Positions 39,906 to 49,490 of a stretch of DNA of 64,000 nucleotides are shown piece after piece. Source of the DNA: Ardenticatenaceae bacterium (lineage in GTDB: Bacteria; Chloroflexota; Anaerolineae; Promineifilales; Promineifilaceae). Each line of letters opens with the position of its first letter. Positions within the stretch are counted from its first letter, which is position 1. A program made the position numbers and the translations under genes. Under the pieces are notes generated by a model. That model was not told where the DNA came from and did not search any database. It was given only the letters and a program-made list of their open reading frames with translations. The DNA lies in the NCBI GenBank assembly GCA_020634495.1, contig JACKBR010000003.1, positions 124,001 through 188,000 of the forward strand, in the 5' to 3' direction.

Positions 39906-42020
39906 TTAACTTGTTGCTGTAGAAATAACCGGATCAAATGTGCGTAATGTTTCTTCTTGAATATGGCAGAAAATTCGGTGGCCATTGTCCAATTCGCGCC
40001 AGGGTGGAATCTCTTGTTCGCAAATTTTGCCGCCGTCGGGCAGCATTTCTCGGCGGGGGCAGCGGGTGTGGAAGCGGCAGCCGCTGGGCGGGTTAATGGC
40101 GCTGGGCACCGAACCATCCAGCCGAATATGTTTTTGCTTGGCTGTTGGATCAGGAATGGGTACGGCCGAAAGTAGCGCTTCTGTGTACGGGTGGTAAGGC
40201 GGGGCGTAAATTGCCTCGGCCGGGCCAATTTCCATGATTTGCCCCAGGTACATCACCGCCACATCGTCTGAAAAGAAGCGCACCACAGATAAATCGTGGG
40301 CAATGAAGATCATGGTGGTTTTGTATTCGTCTTGCACTTCCAGCAGTAAATTTAGCAAAGCGGCCTGCACAGAAACGTCCAGTGCGCTCACCGGTTCATC
40401 ACACAAAACCAGGTCGGGGCGGCTGGCCAGGGCGCGGGCAATGCCCACGCGCTGCTTTTCGCCACCGCTTAGCTGGCGCGGCAGCCGGTCATAATAATTT
40501 TCACCAAGCCGCATTGCTTCCAACAGCTTAATGACTTCGCGGCGAATTTGATCTTTGGGCACCGTGCCAAAGCGCTCCATCGGACGGCCGATTTGCTGCC
40601 CCACCGTGTAAGAAGGGTTCATGGTGGAGTCTGGGTTCTGGAACACCATTTGCAGCTCTTGAATCAATTTTTCGTTTCGAGTTTCCAAATCTCCCGTAAT
40701 GTCAAAGCCCATGAAGGTGGCGTCGCCGCTGGTGCTGTCTTCCAGCCCGATCAACGTTTTGATGAGCGTACTTTTGCCACAGCCAGATTCACCAACCACG
40801 CCCAGCGTTTTCCCTTTTTTGACGGCAAACGAGGCATTTTCTACAGCTTTCACGTAACGTGGTTCACCCAGGCCAAGGACATCTTTTAGAGAGCTGCCCT
40901 GAACTTCATAATATTTTTTCAGGTTTTGCACTTCTATCAGATTTTCTTCTTTTCCGTTTGTCTGCACGGTTGTTGCGGCAGGTTTGATGTCTTCAGTAGG
41001 AATCCATTGGCTGGGGTCTATTTCTTCGGCGAAGTGGCAGCGTACGGCCGTACCGTTTTCCATCAGGCGCAGCTGCGGCCGTTCGTCGTGGCAGCGGTCC
41101 TGGGCATAGTCACAGCGAGGGCTGTACATGCAGCCCATGGGCCGGTTGTTTGGCGGTGGCACACGCCCCCGGATGGGATAAAGCACGCTGCCCGCCTTAT
41201 CGGCCCCCAGCTTGGGCACGCAGCGGATAAGCCCCTGCGTGTACGGATGCTGCGGTTCCTTAAAGAGCTGCTGAATTTCTGCGCGTTCCACCATTTCACC
41301 AGCATACATCACGCCAACGCGGGTACAAACACGGGCAACCACCCCCAAATTATGGGTGATGTACATGATGGCCGTGTCAAAATCTCGTCGCAGCTCAGCA
41401 ATCAGGTCGAGAACGGCCGCTTCCACCGTGACGTCCAACGCCGTGGTCGGCTCATCCATAATCAGGAGGGCCGGATTATTGAGCAGGGCCATGGCGATGA
41501 CCACGCGCTGCTGCTGCCCGCCAGAAATTTGGTGCGGATACCGCTTCATCACGTTGGCCGCATCCGGCATGTACACCCGCTCCAGCATGTCTACGCAGCG
41601 GTCGGCCGCTTCCTGTTCACTAATGCCGCGATGCACGGTGAGCACCTCTTTCATCTGGTTGCCCAGCGTCATGGATGGGTTTAATGCCTGCATGGGGTCT
41701 TGAAACACCATCGCAATCTGGTCGCCGCGCAGCTGCCGCAGCTCTTCGCCGCTTTTGCCTACCAGCTCCTGCCCCTGGAACTTAATGCTGCCCCGTTTGA
41801 CGTAGCCATTGCTGCCTAAAAAATTAACAATAGCCCAGGCCATCGTGCTTTTGCCACAGCCAGACTCGCCCACAATGCCAAATGACTCACCCCGGCGAAT
41901 GTCGAACGAGACATTTTGTACCGCCTCGATTTCGCCGCCGCGCACCTTGTAGGCCACAGCGACATCTTCTACTTTTAGAACGGATGCTTTTTTATCGTCT
42001 ATCTGCCATGCCATCGCCAT
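39906..42020 (-). CDS. Fused dual ATP-binding protein of a dipeptide/oligopeptide ABC importer (DppD-DppF fusion)
   Basis: This 704-residue protein has two complete ATPase domains. The first has 'GESGCGKSTMAWA', 'ISGGQQQRVVIAMALLN' and 'LLIMDEPTTALDV'. The second has 'GESGCGKSTLIKTL', 'LSGGEKQRVGIARALAS' and 'LVLCDEPVSALDV'. Each ends with the oligopeptide C-terminal Cys-containing module ('GCMYSPRCDYAQDRC', 'GCRFHTRCPRREM'). DppD- and DppF-type proteins are usually separate; fusion ensures a 1:1 pair. It is the last gene of the operon binding protein-DppB-DppC-ATPase and lies three bases after dppC. Confidence 0.95.
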   Translation of the reverse strand: MAMAWQIDDKKASVLKVEDVAVAYKVRGGEIEAVQNVSFDIRRGESFGIVGESGCGKSTMAWAIVNFLGSNGYVKRGSIKFQGQELVGKSGEELRQLRGDQIAMVFQDPMQALNPSMTLGNQMKEVLTVHRGISEQEAADRCVDMLERVYMPDAANVMKRYPHQISGGQQQRVVIAMALLNNPALLIMDEPTTALDVTVEAAVLDLIAELRRDFDTAIMYITHNLGVVARVCTRVGVMYAGEMVERAEIQQLFKEPQHPYTQGLIRCVPKLGADKAGSVLYPIRGRVPPPNNRPMGCMYSPRCDYAQDRCHDERPQLRLMENGTAVRCHFAEEIDPSQWIPTEDIKPAATTVQTNGKEENLIEVQNLKKYYEVQGSSLKDVLGLGEPRYVKAVENASFAVKKGKTLGVVGESGCGKSTLIKTLIGLEDSTSGDATFMGFDITGDLETRNEKLIQELQMVFQNPDSTMNPSYTVGQQIGRPMERFGTVPKDQIRREVIKLLEAMRLGENYYDRLPRQLSGGEKQRVGIARALASRPDLVLCDEPVSALDVSVQAALLNLLLEVQDEYKTTMIFIAHDLSVVRFFSDDVAVMYLGQIMEIGPAEAIYAPPYHPYTEALLSAVPIPDPTAKQKHIRLDGSVPSAINPPSGCRFHTRCPRREMLPDGGKICEQEIPPWRELDNGHRIFCHIQEETLRTFDPVISTATS

Positions 42021-42023
42021 TTC

Positions 42024-42950
42024 CTATTTTTGATACCTCGTTAACTCTTCGCGCAGTCCATCGGCGAACAGATTAAGCCCAATCACCAGGGTGGCAATGG
42101 CCAAAGCTGGCCACAAAACCGCCCATTGATTTGAAAAAATATTTTTGCGTGCCTCATTGACCATATTGCCCCAATCTGGGTCTGGCGGGGGCAGCCCCAA
42201 TCCTAAAAAGCCGAGGGTGCCGATGGCAAAAATGGCGTAGCCTACGCGCAGCATAGCATCCACCAGGATGGGGCCGCGGGCGTTGGGCAAAATTTCGCGG
42301 AACATGATGTACCAGACGTTTTCGCCGCGTGTTTCTGCGGCGCGAATGTAGTCGCGGGTTTTAATGTCTAGCGCCAGACTGCGCACCAGGCGGGCAACCC
42401 CCGGTGCCCCGGTGATGGTGATGGCCAAAATCACAACCAGGTCGCCTTGCCCCAGAGCAGCAATTACCACCAGGTAAAGCACAATGACCGGGAAAGCAAT
42501 GAGAGCGTCCAGCACTTGCATAATGATTTGATCCCACCAGCCGCCCCGGTAACCAGCGTTTAGTCCCAAAACTGAGCCCAGCAGCAATGAGCCTAAAACA
42601 CCCCAAATGGCCACGCCGCCGGGGATGGCGACGCTGCCGTCACCGGGCAGACGGGTTTTTAGCAAAATAACCTGGGTGCCTTGCATTAGCCGGGAGAGGA
42701 TGTCCCGGCCCAGGTGGTCGGTGCCCAACCAATTAACGGAATTGGGTGCCAGATTTTGAATAAAGTCGGAGGCGTTTGGTTCGTATGGGGTCCAAAAAAG
42801 AGAAATAAAGCCAAGGATGAGCCAAAATAAGACCATAATCATGCCGACCGTGGCCACGCGAGACTCAAAGACAATGGAGATGCTTTTCCACATTTTTTGC
42901 CAGCGAGACGGCCGTTCCGCTTTTTGGGTTGTTGGTTGTGCAACAGCCAT
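42024..42950 (-). CDS. ABC peptide importer permease, DppC-like
   Basis: This 308-residue protein has an N-terminal cytoplasmic segment, TM1 ('VATVGMIMVLFWLILGFISL') and the periplasmic 'NWLGTDHLGRDILSRLMQGT' motif universal in DppC/OppC. TM helices follow, with the EAA loop 'YIRAAETRGENVWYIMFREI' that contacts the ATPase. The C-terminus 'NLFADGLREELTRYQK' matches the family's 'LGDGLRDALDPR'-type end. Its partner is the DppB-like permease encoded 12 bases upstream. Confidence 0.94.
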   Translation of the reverse strand: MAVAQPTTQKAERPSRWQKMWKSISIVFESRVATVGMIMVLFWLILGFISLFWTPYEPNASDFIQNLAPNSVNWLGTDHLGRDILSRLMQGTQVILLKTRLPGDGSVAIPGGVAIWGVLGSLLLGSVLGLNAGYRGGWWDQIIMQVLDALIAFPVIVLYLVVIAALGQGDLVVILAITITGAPGVARLVRSLALDIKTRDYIRAAETRGENVWYIMFREILPNARGPILVDAMLRVGYAIFAIGTLGFLGLGLPPPDPDWGNMVNEARKNIFSNQWAVLWPALAIATLVIGLNLFADGLREELTRYQK

Positions 42951-42962
42951 AAAAATTCTCCT

Positions 42963-44282
42963 CTACGCGTAACGAATTCGGGGATTCAGGAATGTATAGG
43001 CCAGGTCACCCAAAAGGCGCGTGACAACAGCCAGGGTCACGGTAATCATGGCAGCGGCTTCCACTGCATTAAAGTCACCAAAAATGGCGGCATTGTAGAT
43101 GTAGCTGCCCAGTCCGGGGAAGCCAAAGATCACCTCCACCACAACCACACCGCCAACCAGCCAGTTCACGTGCAGCATAATGATAGTAATTGGAGCCATG
43201 AGCGCATTCCGAACGGCGTGGCGCAGCACCACACGCCGATACGGCATTCCTTTAATGATGGCGGTACGGATGTAAGCCGTCCCCATCACCTCTACCATGC
43301 TGGCCCGTGTCATTCGGGTGATGTAGCCAAGCTCAACGGCCGTTAACGTGAGCACCGGCAGCGCCAGCAAAGTAGGATCTTCAAAAATTGCATTGGCGCT
43401 GGTAAAAATGGCCACCGCCTTAAAGGGCGAATCAGGCCACACACTCCTCAACCAGATGCCCAGCGTAATAATTAGAAAAATACCGGTCACAAATTCAGGT
43501 GTGGCCGTTGCGCCTAGGCTGGTAATCGAGATGACGCGGTCTATAAATTTGCCTTCGTTTATGCCCGCTAACACCCCCAGAATCAACGCCAGTGGCATGA
43601 CCACAATAAAAGCGACTCCGGCGAGAACGGCCGTATTCCGCACACGCGGCCACAAAATTGAAGATACTGGTCGGCCAAATTGCAACGACTCCCCTGCATC
43701 CCCACGCAGCAGCCCCTCGCGCAAAGGAATGTATTGCTGCGGGCCATCACCCTCACGCCGAAAGCCAGCCGTTGTACGCACCCACACCTCAGCCCCTTCA
43801 CCCCGAACCCATTTCACGGCGCTGTTATTTCTGTTTACGCCCCAGAAAAACTCATTGCCCGTTTCCGGGTCTACTTGCCACACATCGCCAGCCAGCCGAC
43901 TTTCGGATGAGCCATCTTCCTGTCGAACCAATTCATAAAGCTCCCCTTCATCTAGCTCCCAGCGCAGCAGCTCACCATCCACATCGGCCCACCACTCAGG
44001 TTCATCGTTTTGTGGGTTTGGCACGGTTACCAGATTGTGCCCAACTTGTTTTTGGGCGCGCCAATCGCTACCAATGGCCCAGTCAAGATAGCGCCGCCAG
44101 GCCGGTTCATCCAGCCCCAGCTGCGCCCGGTAAGAGGCACGCTGTTCTGGTGTTGACTCAATTCCCAAAATCTTGACGGTGATGTCTCCGCTGCCAACCT
44201 CAATCATAAAAAAAAGGGCAGCCGATACCAGGATCATGGTCACAATAGTTGAGATGATGCTGCGGGCTAAGAAACGTGCCAT
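42963..44282 (-). CDS. ABC peptide importer permease, DppB-like, with enlarged periplasmic loop
   Basis: This 439-residue protein starts at ATG 44282, with AAGAGGAAT directly before it; an upstream codon at 44363 would run through the terminator hairpin. TM1 and 'GIESTPEQRASYRAQLGLDE' are typical of DppB. The C-terminal bundle has the EAA loop 'AYIRTAIIKGMPYRRVVLRH' and ends 'LAYTFLNPRIRYA'. Between TM1 and TM2 there is an extra ~120 residues ('VPNPQNDEPEWWADVDGELL' to 'TAGFRREGDGPQQYIPLREG') rich in Trp, Glu and Asp. Ordinary DppB proteins (~310-340 residues) lack these. The loop faces the binding protein and may help docking or substrate choice. Confidence 0.93.
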   Translation of the reverse strand: MARFLARSIISTIVTMILVSAALFFMIEVGSGDITVKILGIESTPEQRASYRAQLGLDEPAWRRYLDWAIGSDWRAQKQVGHNLVTVPNPQNDEPEWWADVDGELLRWELDEGELYELVRQEDGSSESRLAGDVWQVDPETGNEFFWGVNRNNSAVKWVRGEGAEVWVRTTAGFRREGDGPQQYIPLREGLLRGDAGESLQFGRPVSSILWPRVRNTAVLAGVAFIVVMPLALILGVLAGINEGKFIDRVISITSLGATATPEFVTGIFLIITLGIWLRSVWPDSPFKAVAIFTSANAIFEDPTLLALPVLTLTAVELGYITRMTRASMVEVMGTAYIRTAIIKGMPYRRVVLRHAVRNALMAPITIIMLHVNWLVGGVVVVEVIFGFPGLGSYIYNAAIFGDFNAVEAAAMITVTLAVVTRLLGDLAYTFLNPRIRYA

Positions 44283-44335
44283 ATTCCTCTTCCTTTGTAA
44301 CTTTGCGAGACGGTGAAAAATGAAATGAAGAAATG

Positions 44336-44376
44336 AAAAAGTGTCGGCTAATTTCACCAACAAGCCGACACTTTTT
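44336..44376 (-). terminator. Intra-operon hairpin after the binding-protein gene
   Basis: AAAAAGTGTCGGCT (44336-44349) pairs perfectly with AGCCGACACTTTTT (44363-44376) around a 13-base loop, and the T-run works in both directions. On the minus strand it lies after the binding-protein stop and before dppB. It probably reduces readthrough or stabilises the upstream message, so that the binding protein is made in excess over the membrane parts. Confidence 0.82.
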
Positions 44377-44386
44377 CAGGTATAAC

Positions 44387-46123
44387 TTATTCGTCAATCC
44401 AGACGTTGTTCAGAAGATCGTACGCGGTTGGATGGGCATCGATGTTCTGGAACTTCTCATGCGTAATGTTCCACACGTTCTTCCAGAAGCTGTTGCCAAT
44501 GGGGCCGCGATCCTGCATGATTTGCTCGATGTCGGCCATGATGCCGCGACGTGCCTCCACATCTAGCGTGCCTTCTGCCTGACGCAGCAAGGTTTCAAAC
44601 TCTTCATCCGTCCAGCGAGTTTCGTTCCAGGCACCAATGGCTTCGCCAATGTAAGCGAGCGGCAGCACCATTGTGTCCAGCGGGCGGTGTGTCCAGGAAG
44701 TGATGCCCAGATCAACCTCTGTCCAGCGATCCCAGTAGCCACCTGGTTCGGTGATGTCCAGCGTAATGTCGAAACCTGCTTCGGCGGCCGATTCTTTGAT
44801 TGCCTGAGCCAGTTCCGGTTCGTTCTGGTCGTTTTTGGTTGCCAGGGTAACTTGCAAGGGCAGTTCCAAACCGTTTTCAGCAGCGTACTCCTCAAGCAAA
44901 GCGCGTGCGCCTGCTGGATCGTATTCAGGGATGGGCAGTTCCGCATAAGCCGGATGAATTGGAGCCACATGGGCATCAATGGAGAGATCGCCCTCACCAA
45001 AGTAGGCAAGCTGCAAGTTTTTGCTGCGATCCTGGGACATCTTCAATGCGGTACGAACCCGATTGTCGTTCCATGGTTCCAGGTCAACGCGCATACGCAT
45101 AACCAGGCATTGGGCGGTGCTGGCGGAGTAGGTGGCCAAACCGGGCACATCTTTCAACGCCTGCCAATCGCTGGGTCGCGGATCGTAAAGTGAATCAACC
45201 TGGCCAGATTGCAAAGCGGCTACACCGGCATCTTTGTCTGTGGAGACGTAGATGACTTGATCGAGATAGGGCAGCGGGCTGCCATCTTCGCCCATTTGCC
45301 AATAATCTTCGCGGCGGGTAAAGACAGCGCGTTCGCCTTCTGCATATTCGGTTAACAAAAAGGCTCCTGTGCCCACAGGCTGCTGCACGATGTCGCCTTC
45401 AAAATCGCGATGCAAGATGATGGCTGGGTAGTGGAATAGATGCTCTGGCACACCGATGTTGGGCGATTGTAGATGGAGGCGGATGTGATAATCATCTACC
45501 ATTTCGACATCTTGCATACCGCTGAGGTAGGAAAGGAGTCCGAGCATGGAAGAGCCAACATCCGGGTTGAGCCATTCGCCAAAGGTAAACATGACGTCTT
45601 CGGCGGTTAGCTCGTCGCCGTTGTTGAACAGGATGCCTTGTTTCAGATAAAGGTCCCAAACGTCAACGGTGTCGTTGGCTTCCCAACGGTCTAGCAGGTA
45701 GGGGCGGGTGATGTTGTCTGAGCCGGTTTCGGTGAGGTATTCGCCGATCTGGCGGACGATGTTAGCGCCTTCTACCCAAGACAGCCGGGCTGGATGATCG
45801 AGCAGCTGGAGCTGCATTGATTTGGTGAGTGTACCACCGCGCTTGATGGTGGATACGGCCGTTTCGCTGCCGCTATCAGTGCTGCCACCAGTTTCAGCGG
45901 CCGTTTCGCTGGAATCACCAGAATCAGCTTCCGGTTCATCAGTTGTGCCGCCACTGCCACAGGCTGCGGCTATGGTGGCGACACCAGCAGACATGCCCAG
46001 CAAGGTGGCAAACCGCATAAACTCTCGGCGGCTTATCCGTCCTTGCTCCAGTTGTTCATATGCATTTGGAATGGCAATATGAATTTTTTCCATCTCTTTT
46101 TTTGAGATTTGAGGTTGTTTCAC
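44387..46123 (-). CDS. Family 5 extracellular solute-binding protein, Tat-exported lipoprotein
   Basis: This 578-residue protein starts at GTG 46123 with GGAGGAG six bases upstream. The N-terminus has a Tat signal ('ISRREFMRFATLLGMS') ending in a lipobox (AAAC), then an acidic Ser/Gly/Glu linker. The SBP_bac_5 body contains 'KQGILFNNGDELTAEDVMFT', 'VGTGAFLLTEYAEGERAVF' and 'ARRGIMADIEQIMQDRGPIG'. It captures peptides or similar solutes outside the membrane and delivers them to the DppBC-type permeases encoded downstream. Export folded through Tat is common for Chloroflexota binding proteins. It is the first gene of the four-gene importer operon. Confidence 0.94.
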   Translation of the reverse strand: MKQPQISKKEMEKIHIAIPNAYEQLEQGRISRREFMRFATLLGMSAGVATIAAACGSGGTTDEPEADSGDSSETAAETGGSTDSGSETAVSTIKRGGTLTKSMQLQLLDHPARLSWVEGANIVRQIGEYLTETGSDNITRPYLLDRWEANDTVDVWDLYLKQGILFNNGDELTAEDVMFTFGEWLNPDVGSSMLGLLSYLSGMQDVEMVDDYHIRLHLQSPNIGVPEHLFHYPAIILHRDFEGDIVQQPVGTGAFLLTEYAEGERAVFTRREDYWQMGEDGSPLPYLDQVIYVSTDKDAGVAALQSGQVDSLYDPRPSDWQALKDVPGLATYSASTAQCLVMRMRVDLEPWNDNRVRTALKMSQDRSKNLQLAYFGEGDLSIDAHVAPIHPAYAELPIPEYDPAGARALLEEYAAENGLELPLQVTLATKNDQNEPELAQAIKESAAEAGFDITLDITEPGGYWDRWTEVDLGITSWTHRPLDTMVLPLAYIGEAIGAWNETRWTDEEFETLLRQAEGTLDVEARRGIMADIEQIMQDRGPIGNSFWKNVWNITHEKFQNIDAHPTAYDLLNNVWIDE

Positions 46124-46728
46124 GGTTCTCCTCCAAACTAAATGATGATGTCATGTTGACGGGTAATTGCAGCGTTTCCAGCCCGCCTACATGCCAACAA
46201 TAATTGTTGATAAATCGTGAGCATCGGATTTTTCTGTGGGCCTCACCTCCTTAAATAAAGTGAGAAAGATGAAATTCGTGGAACAGTTGATGTTCTAGTT
46301 TCTAGCAGCGAAAAAATTGTTTGCGTATTGGGGGGGACGTTGATCGGTACGCCTGCATAGACGTAAGGGGGAATATGCAAGAATGAAAATGAATTTGGAA
46401 ATTGTAGCAAAGAGCCATGTCTGCCTATTTTTCTACCAAGCAAGCTGCTCTATTATAGAATTTGGTTGTTTTGCCGAGTGTAATAGTAACAGTTGTGTTT
46501 TCTTCCCGCATAGGACTTACGAATGATAACATGATATAAGATGCCTGCCAAATATTTAATATATCACTGATATATCACCTGGGTTTACGGCCGTTTCCAC
46601 CATAACCACTTTTTTTGCCTGGCCCACCACGGCAAATTGGCCAAATCTGGATAAAATCATTACCTAGCTTATGGATCAGTAAGCAATTATCCGAAACGGA
46701 CGTCTGAGTAAGTAGATTCAGATACAAT
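46124..46728. other. Intergenic region with leader of the peptide-importer operon
   Basis: About 600 bases between divergent genes. On the minus strand there is a perfect TATAAT (46452-46457) without a good -35. Further down lies a strong Shine-Dalgarno-like AAGGAGGTGAG (around 46240-46253) that does not serve any recognised gene. A 28-codon frame (46138-46224) follows 21 bases later and ends 14 bases before the importer start codon. One ACGGCCGT octamer is at about 46588. The rest is AT-rich with no gene I can support. Confidence 0.5.
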
Positions 46729-47961
46729 ATGATGATGTTTGGCAAAATGAAGCAGATACTTTTTTTCTTTGTATGTTTGAGTTTAATCGCTGGGTTAGCG
46801 GCCTGTGGCGAGGCAGAAGAGATACCGCTGCCCACGCTTGCGCCAGCCATCACTTTGGAAGCCGCCCCGGCAAGCCCCACCATTGTGCCCACCTTCACCC
46901 TGGAACCTACGGCCGAAATTGTTCATACACCCACGCCATTTCCCACGCTAACGGCCGTTCCTACCGCAGAACCAACGCCGCTTGTGGCCTTGCTGCTGGC
47001 TGGCCCCGATGATTTTGGCACGGATCGTAATCCACTAACCGGGGAAATTGTGGCAGAACCGGAGAATTTGCTGCGACGGCCGTTGGCCATCAAAGTGTCA
47101 AACAGTCCCCCCCAATATGCCCGCCCGCAAAATGGCCTAAGCCAGGCAGATTTGGTGTTTGAGCATATTACAGAAGCTGACATTACCCGGTTCACGGCAA
47201 TTTTCTACAGCCAGACGCCGCCAGATATTGGCCCGGTGCGCAGCGCCCGCCTGATTGATAAAGAGCTGCCAGCCATGTACGATGCGGCCCTGGCGATGTC
47301 TGGGGCGCACCCGATTGTGTCCCAACGGCTGCACGGTTCAGACATTGGCGACCGCATTTTGCGCTCGCATGAAACGGGCTTTTACCGCACCGGGGAAGAA
47401 ATACCGTGGGAACACACGCTGCACGCGGACCCCGCTGGTTTGTGGCAGGCCATCGCCGCCCACGAGGAAGATCGCCCACCAGAGTTTACGGCCTGGATGA
47501 CGTTTAGCAGCCTGCCGCCTCAGGGTGGTACAGCCGCAAACCGCATTCAGGTGGCTTACGATACCTACACGCTGGTGGAATGGGTGTACGATCTGGCAAA
47601 CGGCCGTTACTGGCGCTGGGCCGATGGGGAGCCGACGGTGGATGCCAACAATGATGAGCAGATCAGCGCGGCGAATGTGATTTTGTTAACGGCCGTTCAC
47701 GAGCAAGACAAATCAATCTGCCTGACCCACAGCAACGGCATTTGTTCCGATTGGCCGCTAGAAATTCAAATTTGGGGGCAGGGCAGCGCCATCATTTTGC
47801 GCGACGGCAAACAGTATCCCGTTACCTGGCTGCGGGAAAATCGCAGCGGCATGTTTACCTTTGTAGACGCCGAGGGTGAGGTGGTGCCGCTGCAAATTGG
47901 CAACACCTGGTTCCAGGTTCTGCCCCACTATTACGAAAATCCCGTTACCATCAGCCCGTAA
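46729..47961 (+). CDS. DUF3048-domain lipoprotein (YerB-like)
   Basis: This protein of about 410 residues has a lipoprotein signal ('ILFFFVCLSLIAGLAAC', Cys after LAA) and a Pro/Thr-rich linker. The DUF3048 domains follow: 'RRPLAIKVSNSPPQYARPQN', 'GLSQADLVFEHITEADITRF', 'IGPVRSARLIDKELPAMYDA', and C-terminal 'RDGKQYPVTWLRENRSGMFT' and 'IGNTWFQVLPH'. The function of YerB-type proteins is not established. A TACAAT box at 46723-46728 directly precedes the first ATG, so either the message is leaderless or the true start is ATG 46747, which still leaves a complete signal sequence. Confidence 0.88.
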   Translation: MMMFGKMKQILFFFVCLSLIAGLAACGEAEEIPLPTLAPAITLEAAPASPTIVPTFTLEPTAEIVHTPTPFPTLTAVPTAEPTPLVALLLAGPDDFGTDRNPLTGEIVAEPENLLRRPLAIKVSNSPPQYARPQNGLSQADLVFEHITEADITRFTAIFYSQTPPDIGPVRSARLIDKELPAMYDAALAMSGAHPIVSQRLHGSDIGDRILRSHETGFYRTGEEIPWEHTLHADPAGLWQAIAAHEEDRPPEFTAWMTFSSLPPQGGTAANRIQVAYDTYTLVEWVYDLANGRYWRWADGEPTVDANNDEQISAANVILLTAVHEQDKSICLTHSNGICSDWPLEIQIWGQGSAIILRDGKQYPVTWLRENRSGMFTFVDAEGEVVPLQIGNTWFQVLPHYYENPVTISP

Positions 47962-48024
47962 ATTGGGTACAACTACATAAAAAACTATGTAATTGCCCAA
48001 CTACTCATTACCCAATTCCTTTCT

Positions 48025-49275
48025 ATGTTCTCACGACTCCTCCAAAAACTCCGCGCTGTTGAACCCTGGCAGCGCACGCTGTACATCATGTTTGTGGCCC
48101 AACTGCTAACGGCCGTTGGCTTTTCTGTCATCTTCCCCTTTTTATCACTGTACGTCACCGAGCTGGGCAGCCACACTGCGTTGAGCGTGGAATTTTTGGC
48201 CGGGGCGGTTTTCTCGGCCCAGGCCATTACCATGATGATTGCTTCCCCCATTTGGGGGGCGGTGGCAGATCGTTACGGCCGTAAACTGATGGTCGAGCGG
48301 GCCATGTTTGGCGGAGCCGTCATCATGCTGCTGATGGGCTTTGTGCGCTCTGGCGAGGAGCTGGTGCTGCTACGCGCCCTGCAAGGCATGATCACCGGCA
48401 CGGTAGCCGCCGCCAACGCCCTGGTTGCCGCGGTGGCCCCGCGCCAGCGCAGCGGTTTTGCCATGGGCCTGCTGCTGATGGGCCAAACCACCGGCATCGC
48501 CATTGGCCCGCTCATCGGTGGCGTGCTGGCCGATGCCTTTGGCTACCAGCTCACCTTTGTTCTGACCTCGGCGCTGCTGCTAACAGGCGGCATTCTGGTT
48601 TATTTTGGCGTGGAAGAGCGGTTTTCCCCAGAGCCAAAAGCCGAGTCTGCCAAACGCAGCTTTTGGGCCGATTGGCGGCATGTTTTTCAGGCAGAGGGCG
48701 TGATTCTGGCCTATACGCTGCGCTTTTTAGCCAATTTGGGGCGGGTGCTGCTAACGCCATTTGCCCCGCTTTTTATCGCCACGCTGCTGGTTGATACCAG
48801 CCATCTTAATACGATTACCGGATTGGTGATTGGGGTATCGGCGGGGGCTGGGACGATTACGGCCGTTTACCTGGGGCGATTGGGTGACCGCATTGGGCAC
48901 GGCCGTGTGCTCAAGTGGAGCGCCCTCACGGCTGGCCTGCTCTTCCTGCCGCAAAGCCTGGTCACCAATGCCGGGCAGCTTCTGGTTTTACAGGCGCTCA
49001 CGGGGGCGGCGGCTGGCGGCATCGTCCCGGCCATTAGCGCCCTGCTGGCCCAATACACCCAGCCCGGCGAAGAAGGCAGCGTGTACGGGCTGGACAATTC
49101 CATTGTGGCCGGAGCCAGAGCCGCAGCCCCGCTGGTGGGTTCTGTGATTGCCTACTGGTTTGATTTACGCGCCACTTTTTTGGCAACGGCCGTTGTCTTT
49201 TTGCTGGTTGCCTGCCTCTCGTTTTGGCGTCTGCCTGCCCAGAATCCAACCCCGCTGCCTCACCTGGGCGACTGA
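48025..49275 (+). CDS. Major facilitator superfamily exporter
   Basis: This 416-residue protein has about 12 TM helices and the MFS motif A 'GAVADRYGRKLMVERAM' between TM2 and TM3. A degenerate second copy is 'GRLGDRIGHGRVLKWSALTA', and 'GQTTGIAIGPLIGGVLADAF' is the motif C region of drug:H+ antiporters (DHA1/TetA-like). It likely exports a small hydrophobic compound or drug. It is preceded by the DUF3048 gene but has no clear functional link to it. Confidence 0.92.
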   Translation: MFSRLLQKLRAVEPWQRTLYIMFVAQLLTAVGFSVIFPFLSLYVTELGSHTALSVEFLAGAVFSAQAITMMIASPIWGAVADRYGRKLMVERAMFGGAVIMLLMGFVRSGEELVLLRALQGMITGTVAAANALVAAVAPRQRSGFAMGLLLMGQTTGIAIGPLIGGVLADAFGYQLTFVLTSALLLTGGILVYFGVEERFSPEPKAESAKRSFWADWRHVFQAEGVILAYTLRFLANLGRVLLTPFAPLFIATLLVDTSHLNTITGLVIGVSAGAGTITAVYLGRLGDRIGHGRVLKWSALTAGLLFLPQSLVTNAGQLLVLQALTGAAAGGIVPAISALLAQYTQPGEEGSVYGLDNSIVAGARAAAPLVGSVIAYWFDLRATFLATAVVFLLVACLSFWRLPAQNPTPLPHLGD

Positions 49276-49490
49276 CGAGCCAACACAAATTCCCAACAGC
49301 ATCTTCATAATTTCTAAATAGATTTGGCCTAAACTGCCCCCGGTTTTGCCTGAAAAAATGACGCACAAATGAGGAGCCAGGCAGCCTCAGATGCCGGTCG
49401 CATACTCCGGTTGCGCTCAGCCCAAGCTTGAGAATGCTCTCTCCTCAATAGTGCCAGGTTTAGATATTTTTGTATAAGGAAAGGGGTAGT

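Noticed and set aside
46243..46443. 66-residue frame upstream of the importer
   Set aside because: There is no start signal, no family resemblance, and it overlaps the promoter region.
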